Shown here piece after piece: positions 40,692 to 50,406 of a stretch of DNA of 64,000 nt. The notes below the pieces were generated by a model. That model did not search any database. It was given only the letters and a program-made list of their open reading frames with translations, and was not told the origin of the DNA. Positions within the stretch are counted from its first letter, which is position 1, and each line of letters begins with the position of its first letter. The position numbers and the translations under genes are program-made. Source of the stretch: Lachancea thermotolerans CBS 6340 (Eukaryota > Ascomycota > Saccharomycetes > Saccharomycetales > Saccharomycetaceae); assembly GCF_000142805.1 (NCBI RefSeq), contig NC_013081.1, positions 930,001-994,000 on the forward strand, written 5' to 3'.

Positions 40692-42044
40692 TTACGCTGC
40701 TGGGTTTTCTTCAAATAGTTTCAGTAGAAGCTGCAAGCTTTTGACATTATGTTCACCAATGCCTCCAATACTGACCACCCTCACAGTACTTGGATGCGGT
40801 ATTGACGAAACTGAGGTGAATTTCGAAACCTTCAAAGAGCCGAACCAAGACGTTGATTCATGGACGTTGTTCAGGTTGAGAACCACGATGTTGCAATTGG
40901 TTTCAGATCGCAGCCTGTTCAAATGCTCATATAGTAAGTCAACGTAATATACGCGAGGGCACTTGATGTAGGTTTTGATGATCTGATATGGTGACTTAGA
41001 TTTCACTGCTTCAATGGAGGCCTGAATCGTGGCTTTACAGTAGTCAGTAATTTGTTCTTGAGTTAAGAAGTTGGAGTTGAGACTTCGAGACTGAGGGTCG
41101 AGCGTTCTTCCACTACCAGCTTTAGTACTTCTCGTAGCGCTGTCATGAGTAGAGACGCTGTAGCGGGATGTGTTTGAACTTGATTTCCGCTCAGAGATTG
41201 ATGTACTAGTCAGACCCTGAGCTTCGGATTCGTCCCTCTTTTCCATCGGGGTTTCATTGTTATTTTTAATCAAGTCTTGTGCGAACCCTTCGAGGGACTT
41301 TCGTGTTTTCTCGATCAGAGCGGAATTTGTTTTAGCAATCTCGTTGTTATTCACTAACAGCCCTCTCTCCAGGAAAGGCACAGCGGCTATTGACATTTCT
41401 GAGACCAGCCACTTATTTCGCAGGCCCTCATAGAATTCCGATTTCACCCAGTTTTCCGACTTCTGAAACTTCAAAAAGCTTGCAAATCGTGTTAGCCCCT
41501 CGATAAATGAAGTTGCGCCATAAATGTCTATCGAAACCTCCACGAAGTTCGTGATATCAACAACCCTTGATACTGAGATCCCACATTTTAAGGACTCTGG
41601 ATGATCTCTTGGCACCTTACATGTCTTGTGGATATAAAAGCTTCCCCTTAGAGGAATATTTCGCGGTATAGATCTGCTGTCGCTAGTCGATTTCCCTAGC
41701 CATTGTTTGCTTTTGATTCCAAAGATTGAGCAGAGCACTAGCGCCAACTGTAGGGAGCTGAAATTTGAAAAGTCAAGATACGATACGTTACCTTCCTTTT
41801 CAATTAATTGCAAGCTCTGGTTGTTAGCCAGCTCCTCAAGCTTGCAGCGACTAAGCTGCTTTGCTTCTAGTGCAGTGAGCGAAACAAAGATTTGACTTTT
41901 CTTAATGACCTTAGTTACATTAGTATTCCTTTGACTTACCGCCTCCGCAATGCTTAAAAGAGAAGAGCTTTCATGAACATCAGGCTTCTTAGTATTACTT
42001 CTGGACCCCTGCCCACCAGAGAAAGGTCTCTTTTTGACGCCCAT
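40692..42044 (-). CDS. SNU56: Snu56, U1 snRNP component
   Basis: Snu56 (Mud10) is a yeast-specific U1 snRNP protein that helps commit pre-mRNA to splicing and contacts RNA near the 5' splice site. The 450-residue product (S. cerevisiae 492) has a basic Ser-rich N-terminus. A folded region follows at about 45-225 (SIFGIKSKQWLGKS, PRDHPESLKCGISVSRVVDI), then a disordered Ser/Thr/Glu linker and a C-terminal alpha/beta region (KCPRVYYVDLLYEHLNRL). It lies next to the YDR239C-type gene and NHP2, as predicted for YDR240C. Sequence signatures are weak, so the name depends partly on gene order. Confidence 0.85.
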   Translation of the reverse strand: MGVKKRPFSGGQGSRSNTKKPDVHESSSLLSIAEAVSQRNTNVTKVIKKSQIFVSLTALEAKQLSRCKLEELANNQSLQLIEKEGNVSYLDFSNFSSLQLALVLCSIFGIKSKQWLGKSTSDSRSIPRNIPLRGSFYIHKTCKVPRDHPESLKCGISVSRVVDITNFVEVSIDIYGATSFIEGLTRFASFLKFQKSENWVKSEFYEGLRNKWLVSEMSIAAVPFLERGLLVNNNEIAKTNSALIEKTRKSLEGFAQDLIKNNNETPMEKRDESEAQGLTSTSISERKSSSNTSRYSVSTHDSATRSTKAGSGRTLDPQSRSLNSNFLTQEQITDYCKATIQASIEAVKSKSPYQIIKTYIKCPRVYYVDLLYEHLNRLRSETNCNIVVLNLNNVHESTSWFGSLKVSKFTSVSSIPHPSTVRVVSIGGIGEHNVKSLQLLLKLFEENPAA

Positions 42045-42348
42045 TACCCTTGAAGTATGTTAGATGAGGCACACAATCTTGAAGACGTAGTTTAATTGAG
42101 ATCTTCCGCGAGACTCATAATGCACGAGATCCGCTAGTACATGGCATATCCATCTTCAGATGCCGTTCGATTTAAATACTTTACAAAACTATGTGGACTG
42201 ATAAACTGAGTCGCGGGCCGGGAGCTTCATGTATTGGCTCGGCACATCACTCACAATTTTTAAAAGTGTGCTATCTTGATTGTTGTATCGTCGTGTCTTT
42301 TGCGACGCGCGTGATGCATTTTTGGCCAGGTAGCGATACTGAAGTTGC
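42045..42348 (-). other. NHP2 3' region and SNU56 promoter
   Basis: About 300 bases between two genes read leftward. No TATA box or other distinct element stands out. Confidence 0.4.
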
Positions 42349-42798
42349 CTACAAAGACTTGACTTCCTTGACCACGTCATCAAAAGCCTCCTTGTATTCT
42401 TCCTCTTTAGCTTTACCGTCCTTCTTCTTACTGCTGCCAGGGACAACAAAAACGACGGATGTGGGTCTCTTGGTAGCACCAGCCGAGCCAAGGTCCTGCT
42501 TTGAGGGCACAAAGATGTAAGGAACGGATTGGTCTTCGCACAGCACAGGCAAGTGCGAGATAACATCTGGGGGAGAGATGTCGCCAGCAATTACAACGAG
42601 GCCCTTGTCACCTTTCCTTAGTGCCTTGACAACCTCTTTAACACCTCTCTTCACGTTCTTGGCCTTCGAGGCCTTCTTTACAGTCTTCAACACCTTCTTG
42701 TTAAGCTTTTTAGAAGCCAATGGCTTTGCGAAAGTCAAAACCGCAGGCAGTCTAGCCTCGTAATTATCCTCGGATGTAGCCGATTTATCTTTAGCCAT
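42349..42798 (-). CDS. NHP2: Nhp2, core protein of H/ACA snoRNPs
   Basis: Nhp2 binds RNA in H/ACA small nucleolar RNPs with Cbf5, Nop10 and Gar1, which make pseudouridine in rRNA. The 149-residue product (S. cerevisiae 156) has a Lys-rich segment KLNKKVLKTVKKASKAK followed by the L7Ae/L30e fold: RGVKEVVKALRKGDKGLVVIAGDISP, DVISHLPVLCEDQSVPYIFV and a C-terminal acidic helix. Homologue of YDL208W. Confidence 0.97.
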   Translation of the reverse strand: MAKDKSATSEDNYEARLPAVLTFAKPLASKKLNKKVLKTVKKASKAKNVKRGVKEVVKALRKGDKGLVVIAGDISPPDVISHLPVLCEDQSVPYIFVPSKQDLGSAGATKRPTSVVFVVPGSSKKKDGKAKEEEYKEAFDDVVKEVKSL

Positions 42799-43336
42799 TT
42801 TCTTTGAAGAGCGATTGGTTCGTACCGGATATTAGCCTCAACTACTTCAGTTCAATCCAGAACCACCATTCATTTGAACGTCAAAGCTCATCGCTTAGAA
42901 AATTTTTTAGACTGGGTGAAAAGAAAACGCAGTCTTCCGTCACATGACATGTTGATGTCTTCTAACACGAGTGTCCTGAGAGACTGCCCATCTGGGAAAG
43001 CTTGGATGTGGCGACGAAGTCTGTGACGGAGCATTCGCCGTAGTCTAGAAAGTTCAGTCAATGTTAGCGTAGCATCTATGTTCAGCAACTCTACACTGGT
43101 TTCACCGTGAACACGGAATTTTAGGTTCCGCCATTAGGCACGGACGCGGCCAAAGCTCTAAAACATTTATAAACCCACGATTGGCATCCGGTCAGCAAGG
43201 TAAGACGCATTTGCTTGTCGACCAATGTACCACTGTCTTACTGCGGGCGTTCTGGATTCTTATTTTGATTGAAAAGCGAAATAGAAATTAGCTCGCGACT
43301 TTACGCGTTAATTTTAACTAAAGACGGGAACTTGAA
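42799..43336. promoter_or_regulatory. Divergent NHP2-DCR2 intergenic region
   Basis: About 540 bases between divergent starts. One extended E-box TCACATGA lies at 42940-42947. No TATA box is obvious. A short open frame at 42888-43088 (minus) shows no recognisable features. Confidence 0.45.
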
Positions 43337-45079
43337 ATGAGGGGAGTACCGAAAAGGTACGTTCGGTTCTTCAGCTACTTTGCTCTCGTAGTTCTATCAG
43401 CAGTTTTTATCTTTACATGGTTTCAAACGCACCACAACGCCTTAGCGAAGGGATTTCCACTCCAACCTGGAGAGTTGAAACGGCCTATCGAGTTCGCTGG
43501 CAACAATAAAGAAGCTGTCAATATACTGAAGGCATGGTATCCTGATGAGAGGTTTATTGTAGGTATGGGAATGTACACCTGCGTGCATCTAACCAAATAT
43601 CTCGAATTGTGTCCCCGTCATGTGGGCGGACACACGCTAGCAACCAAGGCACTAAGAACTGTAATTAAGAAAGATATTAACCACTCCAAAGGTTTCAAAA
43701 TCGTTGGCTTTTCAAACTACTTGACTTATGATTCTGTCACAGCGGCCCAGTTAACAGAGCTACTTTCTGACACTGACGCGCGTGCAGCTGCAGTTACTGC
43801 TGTTGCTCCGAGTGCCGAGCATCTGGTTCCTGATTCATCTCGGCTTCCACTGGAATATACAGTTATCACTGAAAAGTCGCTCACCGAATCAGACTTTGTC
43901 ACTGAGATCAGCGTATTATTTGGAGAAGACTGCGTGGACCCCAGACCTGCATGGCGTTTGTCAAAAGAATGGCGCCTAGAACACAGCAAGGTACCCTGTT
44001 ATCTCACTTTGAGGACGCGCGATTCTGATCCACATGGCAAGAAGTTCCCTACGCTATCTGCGAGCCTCGAGAACCCTTTCAAAATTGTGCAGCTCGCGGA
44101 CCTTCATTATAGTGTCGGCGAAGGTCGTTGCAGAGATGAATTTCCTAAGCATGAAAACTGCATCGCTGACCCGAAAACATTGGCTTTTGTGGAAAAAGTC
44201 TTAGATACAGAAAAGCCCCAGCTGGTTGTATTTACTGGCGACCAAATAATGGGGAGTGAGTGCGTGCAGGATTCTGTAACAGCCCTTCTCAAGGTCGTGG
44301 ATCCGATTATCAAGCGCCAGATTCCATATGCAATGGTGTGGGGAAACCATGACGATGAAGGCAGCCTCGACAGATGGGAAATTTCGAAGCTTGTTCAATC
44401 ACTTCCACTTTCATTGTTCAAGATTGGTGACCATGACACAAATGATAACAGTTTTGGAGTCGGAAATTATGTGCACTACATTTATGGTGAAGATGGGAAC
44501 CCATTATCTGCTCTCTACTTCCTGGATGCGCATAAGTACTCACCAAACGCAAAAGCCTACCCTGGGTACGACTGGATCAAAGAGGAGCAATGGAACTTTT
44601 TCGATGGGTACAAGGATGCTTTTGTTGACCAGAAAGCGTCTTTGTCGATGGCTTTTTTCCACATTCCATTACCAGAATACCTGAATGTTGATTCAAGTAG
44701 CTCTCCCGGTACGCAAAACCCGCTAATAGGCAATTTCAAAGAAGGCGTCACAGCTCCCAAGTACAACTCTAAGGGAATTGCTACACTCCGCGAATTGGGG
44801 GTCAAGGTGACTAGTGTTGGACATGACCATTGTAATGATTACTGCCTGCTTGAAGATTCTCAGTCGCCGGCGATAAATGAGAGGATATGGCTGTGCTTTG
44901 GTGGTGCTGCAGGGGAGGGCGGTTATGGAGGCTATGGCGGGACAGAGCGCCGTATAAGGGTCTATCAGCTTGACTTTTCCAAAAGAAGCATAGTGACATG
45001 GAAAGTCCTGAATAGTTCGCCAGAGGCACCCTTCGATCATCAAACTTTGGTCAGCGCAGGCGTGCCTCTAATAGCCTAG
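43337..45079 (+). CDS. DCR2: Dcr2/Sia1-family metallophosphoesterase
   Basis: The 580-residue product begins with a type II membrane anchor: basic residues, then a hydrophobic segment at about 13-29. A calcineurin-like phosphoesterase domain starts at about residue 252. All metal-ligand motifs are present: LADLHY (D-x-H), FTGDQI, GNHDDE, the FHIPLPEY histidine and GHDHCND. Dcr2 of S. cerevisiae (YLR361C, 578 residues) promotes cell-cycle entry and acts on Sic1 and Ire1; Sia1 (YOR137C) is the related alternative. Length favours DCR2. Neither maps to the S. cerevisiae YDL208-YDL209 interval, so this gene is off the otherwise perfect synteny. Confidence 0.78.
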   Translation: MRGVPKRYVRFFSYFALVVLSAVFIFTWFQTHHNALAKGFPLQPGELKRPIEFAGNNKEAVNILKAWYPDERFIVGMGMYTCVHLTKYLELCPRHVGGHTLATKALRTVIKKDINHSKGFKIVGFSNYLTYDSVTAAQLTELLSDTDARAAAVTAVAPSAEHLVPDSSRLPLEYTVITEKSLTESDFVTEISVLFGEDCVDPRPAWRLSKEWRLEHSKVPCYLTLRTRDSDPHGKKFPTLSASLENPFKIVQLADLHYSVGEGRCRDEFPKHENCIADPKTLAFVEKVLDTEKPQLVVFTGDQIMGSECVQDSVTALLKVVDPIIKRQIPYAMVWGNHDDEGSLDRWEISKLVQSLPLSLFKIGDHDTNDNSFGVGNYVHYIYGEDGNPLSALYFLDAHKYSPNAKAYPGYDWIKEEQWNFFDGYKDAFVDQKASLSMAFFHIPLPEYLNVDSSSSPGTQNPLIGNFKEGVTAPKYNSKGIATLRELGVKVTSVGHDHCNDYCLLEDSQSPAINERIWLCFGGAAGEGGYGGYGGTERRIRVYQLDFSKRSIVTWKVLNSSPEAPFDHQTLVSAGVPLIA

Positions 45080-45498
45080 TACAAAAGAGTTCGCGTCCAA
45101 AGGGTCGATGTTGTAGTTTTTTTTACTTTGTGTGATCCCATTATGACAACACGTTGCAGCCTAGTTTGAAAACGGGCTGATATCAAGGCTTGATAATACC
45201 GCTGGTTTTGGAGCACATATTTTGGATCATTATGCAAGTCATGCTGAGCCCTCCGTCAACCCACCCACTCCATCACAATTTTCGAATTGAAGCTTTTAAA
45301 TCAGAAACAAACCTCTCTATCAGCAAATATCTTAATGTAGCATGATACCGTATAACTAGTCTACTACTCCTGCAGTTATTCCTAACCTTCAAGTGTCGTA
45401 AGCTTACTCCTTCACTATCCTTTGCACTCATGTTGAAGTGACTGCGCGTTGAGCATTTGCTGATATATCACCCTAGTATTTCTCTGTCATCAAATAAC
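45080..45498. other. Intergenic region between DCR2-type gene and tRNA-Tyr
   Basis: About 420 AT-rich bases. I searched by eye for solo-LTR features expected upstream of a tRNA gene and saw no convincing TG...CA element or target duplication. Confidence 0.4.
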
Positions 45499-45587
45499 CT
45501 CTCGGTGGCCAAGTTGGTTTAAGGCGCAAGACTGTAACTTGATACAAAGAAATCTTGATATCGGGCGTTCGAATCGCCCCCGGGAGA
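45499..45587 (+). tRNA. tRNA-Tyr (GTA anticodon) with a 14-base intron
   Basis: Exon 1 is 45499-45537 and exon 2 is 45552-45587, giving a 75-base mature tRNA. The acceptor stem pairs CTCTCGG with CCGGGAG; the A box lies in GGCCAAGTTGG and the B box is GGGCGTTCGAATCGCCC. The anticodon GTA is at 45534-45536. The intron (45538-45551) starts one base after the anticodon, the canonical place, and matches S. cerevisiae tRNA-Tyr genes in length. A run of eight T at 45589-45596 is the RNA polymerase III terminator. Confidence 0.97.
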
Positions 45588-45588
45588 A

Positions 45589-45596
45589 TTTTTTTT
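45589..45596 (+). terminator. RNA polymerase III terminator of tRNA-Tyr
   Basis: Eight consecutive T begin two bases past the last tRNA base. Confidence 0.93.
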
Positions 45597-45647
45597 GATG
45601 CTAAGCTGCTTTCAATTGAACACGCGGAGGCTCAATTGAATGCTTTT

Positions 45648-45667
45648 GTGGTGCTAGCTAGCACCAC
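45648..45667. repeat. Perfect 20-bp palindrome downstream of tRNA-Tyr
   Basis: GTGGTGCTAG is followed directly by its reverse complement CTAGCACCAC with no spacer, 60 bases after the tRNA. TTCAATTGAA, a 10-bp palindrome, lies at 45611-45620 and a near copy at 45631-45640. Function unknown. Confidence 0.9.
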
Positions 45668-45830
45668 GGCGAGACTAGTTACTATTAAGCTGACGGTGAG
45701 CCGCCGGTAACAGGACCTGACCCTTTGTTTTCTCCTTGTTGAACCAATGTATTTAATATACTTAACATTTTTCTAACGCACTTTCATCAAGATGTCATTA
45801 AACTGAAAAATACCAACAAACAGTACGTCG

Positions 45831-46856
45831 ATGGTTGCTTCGAAGGCCTGGGCGGAGCGGTCAGCTCCTGTTCAAATTTCAGAAGCGGAACTCCCATCGT
45901 CTATTCCCCCTCAAACAGGTTTAACATTTAATGTTTGGTATAATAAGTGGTCTCAAGGAAACAGCGGACAGTCCCGGTTTGTAAGTCCCTACCGGCTAGA
46001 TGTCGATTTACATCAGGGCAATACCAAAGGCGATAAGGCTAGACAACCTTTCTTCTGTCTTTATTTCTGTAAAGGAATGTGTTGCATGGGCAAGAGATGC
46101 GAGTACTTGCATCATGTTCCGGACACCGAAGACATCGCGAGGCTCTCTCTACGTTCTGACGTTATGGACTGCTTCGGAAGGGAAAAGCATTCCCACTATA
46201 GAGAAGACATGGGTGGCGTAGGCTCATTTCAGAAAAAAAATCGAACGCTGTACGTTGGCGGCATAACTGGGGCATTAAACAACCAGCAGCTAAAAGCAAG
46301 CCAGATCGAAAATAGACTGAGGTTTTCCTTCGGAAAGCTTGGGCCATTAGAAAGAATACGATATGTTGAAAACAAAAATTGCGCGTTCATTAAGTACAAG
46401 CATCAAGCTAGCGCAGAATTCGCTAAAGAAACTATGAGCAATCAGACCCTACTTACTCCTTCAGATAAAGAGTGGGTTAATCGACGAGAGGGTACGGGAC
46501 TTCTGGTAAAGTGGGCAAATGACGATCCTAACCCAGAAGCTCAGAGAAGAGAAAAGGAGCAGCAGGATATGGAATCGTTGCAAGTAATGGTGGATCTGTT
46601 AAAAAAAGATAGCTCCGAAAAGCGGCAGCCCGCACCTGCAGAAAGCCCTTCGAATAAAAGACTTCTTGAAAGTTCGGCAGAGCAGGAGTCACTCAATGGA
46701 GATTCGATCTTTGGCAGACTTTCAAATGCAAAGCTAAGTAAGCTGAAGAGAGTCAAAATTGAGGAAAATCTAAGTAAAGATTCAGTTGAAATCGATAAAC
46801 AAGGATGTGGGCAAACACCTCTAGTTAATTATTATTCTTCAGATGATGATGAATGA
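45831..46856 (+). CDS. CWC2: Cwc2, spliceosomal NineTeen-complex RNA-binding protein
   Basis: Cwc2 binds U6 snRNA and the intron near the 5' splice site and helps form the catalytic core after Prp2 action. The 341-residue product (S. cerevisiae 339) has the Torus domain with a CCCH zinc finger: C76, C84, C90 and H94 in the stretch CLYFCKGMCCMGKRCEYLH. An RRM follows at about 134-220 with RTLYVGGI (RNP2) and CAFIKYKHQASAEFA (RNP1). The C-terminus is charged and disordered. Homologue of YDL209C. Confidence 0.97.
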   Translation: MVASKAWAERSAPVQISEAELPSSIPPQTGLTFNVWYNKWSQGNSGQSRFVSPYRLDVDLHQGNTKGDKARQPFFCLYFCKGMCCMGKRCEYLHHVPDTEDIARLSLRSDVMDCFGREKHSHYREDMGGVGSFQKKNRTLYVGGITGALNNQQLKASQIENRLRFSFGKLGPLERIRYVENKNCAFIKYKHQASAEFAKETMSNQTLLTPSDKEWVNRREGTGLLVKWANDDPNPEAQRREKEQQDMESLQVMVDLLKKDSSEKRQPAPAESPSNKRLLESSAEQESLNGDSIFGRLSNAKLSKLKRVKIEENLSKDSVEIDKQGCGQTPLVNYYSSDDDE

Positions 46857-46947
46857 TTGAGCATAAATCATGATTGTTACACAAAGTTGAGCTACACAAA
46901 ACGTCTGCATGCACACATAGCTTTCCGCGTTTATTTAGCTGGGCATT

Positions 46948-48717
46948 TCAATGAACTATCGGCTGTAGTTCATTTCTCCCCAAATTGAACTTTTGTCGCA
47001 CAGCTGGCTCGACGTCATTGATGCCTTCTGTATCCGTCGTCTTGACGTAATGAAATAGTTCTTCCACGACTTTGGGTTCGTCTCTTTCGGTTAAAAATGT
47101 CAATGCGCAACCACTCTTCCCTGCTCTGCCAGTTCTACCAATACGATGAATATAGCCCTCAAAAGATGTGCACATCTGGAAATTGACGACCAGTGAAACA
47201 TTAGGTATGTCTATACCTCTTCCGGCGACGTCGGTAGCTATCATAATATCAGCTTTCCCTGAGCGGAGCAAATTCAACGAGTGTTCTCTTTGCTCCTGGG
47301 ACTTCGATCCATGCAGTGTAGTAACTCGGTACCTCGTTTCGGAAGAAAACTTTGCAGCTAACCAATCAGCAGTTCTTTTGTAGTTAATAAATATCATTAT
47401 TGGGGACCTAAACCTTGGCAGCACGTCCCGGCATAACCTCGAGAATCTCTGCTCTTCGCTTGGCAAATATTGTACAACTTGTTTGATCTGTGCTTTTGTG
47501 TCTTGTGACCCGACTCGAACATAGGCAGGCTTATTCAAGTAGCCATTTGCTATCCTCTCAATTGTGCTCGACATTGTCGCGGTGAACATCATTGTCTGTC
47601 TTCCTTTGACAGACTCGGTACGAGCTAGAATAGTTGTTAATTGGTCTTCGAAGCCAAAATCAATCATTCTATCGGCTTCATCCAAAATCAGGGTACGCAC
47701 TTGTTGAAGTACTAAAATATTACTCTCGAGGCAGTCAATTAACCTACCAGGTGTCGCAACTAGTATATCACAGCCATGTGAAAGCGAATACGATATTTCT
47801 TCCACTGAATGCCCGCCTACTAAACTCACGACTTTCGTGGGCCGATGAAGAAATTTGACAACTTTGTTTGCCTCTGCCTCGATCTGCTGTGCCAGCTCTC
47901 TGGTTGGAGCCAGAATTAATGCAGATGGACCATCCATTTTGGTGATATCGTTTAAGGGCGGGGTATTATTGAGCTGGCATAACGGGGGAATGAGGAATGC
48001 TAATGTTTTACCGGAGCCAGTCGCTGCAACGCCGACGAAGTCTCTCCCATTCAGTACATTGGGTATTGTTGCTCTTTGAATTGGGGTGGGCTCGAGGTAC
48101 TTAAGCTTCGTCTCTATAATTCCCACTATTTCGGTGGGTATAGAGTTTGTCTCGGTCCAGTTCCGCAGTGGGTGTCGGATGGAACCGCCTTTAGTCTCGA
48201 TGTGATAGTCCTCCCTTAAAATTCTCCAGTCCCGCTCTGACATCTCTTCTAGGGCCTTCTGGCTCCAGTGTTTTCCCATATAAATCTCTTCTAAGGACTC
48301 CGGAGACTTTCTCGCTGCGTCTCTAACCTTGCGGCTTACTACAGGGGCATCTTCGCCGGTGGTGTCATCTTCAGCGCTCCAATCAAAACGAAACTTGGAT
48401 CGGTTCTTCTGAGCATAAGCGCCAGATTTTGTACCAGCACCCCTGTTGCTCGCACCTAAAGTTCTCGGCTCCTCATTTGCTTTGGCCTTTTCCGCCTTAA
48501 TCCACTGAATGTCCTCCGCAGCCTTCGGTATCTCGTGAACTTCCTTGTCTGCAGCTGCCTCTATTCTTTTTTTTTTATTCAAATACACCGGCCTCCCAAA
48601 TGCTGTCTCGCTTGGGCGTTTGCCTTCACGCGATATCAGCTTGTTGATATCGACAGGCCTCCGCATTTGATCCTTTGCATGAGGTACATTGGCTTCCAAA
48701 TACGTGAAGTGGGACAT
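46948..48717 (-). CDS. PRP28: Prp28, DEAD-box RNA helicase of the spliceosome
   Basis: Prp28 drives replacement of U1 by U6 at the 5' splice site. The 589-residue product (S. cerevisiae 588) has a charged N-terminal extension of about 190 residues. The two RecA domains follow, with the Q motif (PTPIQRATIP), AATGSGKT, PTRELAQQ, LILDEADRMIDFGFE, FTATMSS, ATDVAGRGIDIP and HRIGRTGRAGK. Homologue of YDR243C, convergent with CWC2 across 91 bases. S. cerevisiae AMD2 (YDR242W) is not found at its expected place next to it. Confidence 0.98.
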   Translation of the reverse strand: MSHFTYLEANVPHAKDQMRRPVDINKLISREGKRPSETAFGRPVYLNKKKRIEAAADKEVHEIPKAAEDIQWIKAEKAKANEEPRTLGASNRGAGTKSGAYAQKNRSKFRFDWSAEDDTTGEDAPVVSRKVRDAARKSPESLEEIYMGKHWSQKALEEMSERDWRILREDYHIETKGGSIRHPLRNWTETNSIPTEIVGIIETKLKYLEPTPIQRATIPNVLNGRDFVGVAATGSGKTLAFLIPPLCQLNNTPPLNDITKMDGPSALILAPTRELAQQIEAEANKVVKFLHRPTKVVSLVGGHSVEEISYSLSHGCDILVATPGRLIDCLESNILVLQQVRTLILDEADRMIDFGFEDQLTTILARTESVKGRQTMMFTATMSSTIERIANGYLNKPAYVRVGSQDTKAQIKQVVQYLPSEEQRFSRLCRDVLPRFRSPIMIFINYKRTADWLAAKFSSETRYRVTTLHGSKSQEQREHSLNLLRSGKADIMIATDVAGRGIDIPNVSLVVNFQMCTSFEGYIHRIGRTGRAGKSGCALTFLTERDEPKVVEELFHYVKTTDTEGINDVEPAVRQKFNLGRNELQPIVH

Positions 48718-50406
48718 TGATGCTCTCTTTTCACTGCACAGAGGGAAAGCACTCGTTCACTGAGACATTGTAAAAAGGCCTTCGGTAAACAGCAGATGCT
48801 GACAGGGACAGTTCCCAATGCCGAGACTTCGCAAGACACTTTTTGGTATGCTCACTGTGATACTTGAAATACAATTATCTGTTTCTGGGAGCCTGCGCGC
48901 TTGTTCGCTCCTAGCAGTCAAGTGTAAAACTTCTTTGATAAAAGCGCGCCCTTGAAGCGTATCTCGGACTGAAATTTCCAGCTTGAACGCCCATTAAGGC
49001 TTCCTAGTAAAAGTTAAATGAGATGGTGGAGGTCTTGTGTTCTCTGTCCTTCCTTCGCGCGTTGTAGAACTCAATTTATGGAAGCTGCAGTCCTTAAACC
49101 TGAATAGATGGTTCGAAAGCGTATGCCCAAGCCAAGTGCTGAGCTAGCCAATAGCACTTACAAAAATGGCCTCTCAACTTCGCGCAGAACATTTTTGGGG
49201 AAGTGTGCGAAAGATTCTTCTCAGCGATTCTTGTGAGCGCCGTACCTGTCCCATCTTCCCAGGCTGATGTTAACTTCAGCGCGACCTTCCCGCTGCAACT
49301 CTTGGATTAGCCAACAACACGAATCCAACAGTCTCCGTTATATTTGAATTTGATAGTAGCCGCTGACGGGAAGTTTTGTGGATAATTAGAAGGACTCTAA
49401 GATCGTTTCCTGCTTTAGCCGCCGAAACTGGCTATCTGTCATGTTATACGGATACACTCAACATATCGAGGTTCCTCAAAATTTTATAAATTATTCTAGC
49501 ACGCGGAACGTCGCCAATCTCTGTCTTCGAATACTGATTCGAGTGCACCGGGTTTCTAATTGCTGCCCATTGCTCATCCTTTTTTTTGAGATGGATATCG
49601 CGTGGTGATGATACTCAATTCTAACACCTTTTTCTGCTTTTGCACCCTGAACTTGAGCATTTTATTAACTTATTGTTGAAAGACGCGACAAACACATAAA
49701 AAGCTCTAACACTACAATGATGCCAGGCACCTGATATATGGCATACCGAAAGGCTCCTTATCACCTAGCTTAACGCTTGCTGAATTAGATGAACACACAT
49801 ACAGCGGCGGCGCTTACAAGTCTAATCGGCATGCCATAAATGCCGTCCATAATGACTCATTATGCTAATGTTTTTTGAAGGTTCGGACTTACAAAACGAG
49901 GTGGTCCCACAAGGAGTTACATTGATCATTGATCACTACCCCCAAAAATGATGGCAGTTGGCAATTCAGTGGAAGTCTTCAGGCGCATAGACGTACGCGA
50001 ACGCTAACCATGGATGAAGCAATAAGCCGAATAAAGACATACACCGTTCTGTGATGCTACTGAAGGTAGTACGCTCGAACCCTCTTTACCTCTTCGATCA
50101 AAGCTCCATTCAGAGACGCATTCCGTAACTATCTTTATCAGTCCGCCTCCAGTATGCCGGGAATTCCAAGATATAGCCGGTGCAAGGAAAGCGCTCTGGA
50201 AGCCGAGGCATGCATGTATTCACGTTGCACTCCACAGCGCCGGGTACGCCCTAGCCGAAATCGCGAGAGGCAGCAATTCATTCGTATAAAATGCTGCAAA
50301 TGGCATCGCGCCTGTGAAAGTTTATTCTAACACGTCGAGCATGGGCATATTTCTCGAGCGTTCTCGGGAGAACCTGGGTAGTGCAATCAGGGACCTCAGA
50401 ATCGCG
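48718..50406. promoter_or_regulatory. Long divergent PRP28-FAD2 intergenic region
   Basis: About 1.7 kb, among the longest gene-free stretches here. Visible elements are CCAAT boxes near 49147 and 49513, a hairpin CGGCAT...ATGCCG at about 49829-49847, a Gcn4-type palindrome (separate entry) and a TATA box (TATAAAA) at 50285-50291 for FAD2. A short upstream frame ATG CTG CAA ATG ... TGA at 50291-50317 directly follows the TATA box and is probably not transcribed. No tRNA or conserved gene is seen. Confidence 0.5.
49848..49864. promoter_or_regulatory. 17-bp palindrome containing a perfect Gcn4/AP-1 site
   Basis: CATAATGACTCATTATG is an inverted repeat of eight bases around a central C. Its core ATGACTCAT is the optimal Gcn4 binding site. 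It lies about 560 bases upstream of FAD2 and about 1130 bases upstream of PRP28. Confidence 0.7.

Noticed and set aside
45080-45498. Solo LTR or element remnant upstream of tRNA-Tyr
   Set aside because: tRNA upstream regions are common integration sites, but I found no terminal repeat pair, target duplication or coding remnant.
49600-49650. C/D snoRNA suggested by GTGATGA and CTGA boxes upstream of FAD2
   Set aside because: The boxes are under 50 bases apart, there is no terminal stem and no evident C'/D' pair.
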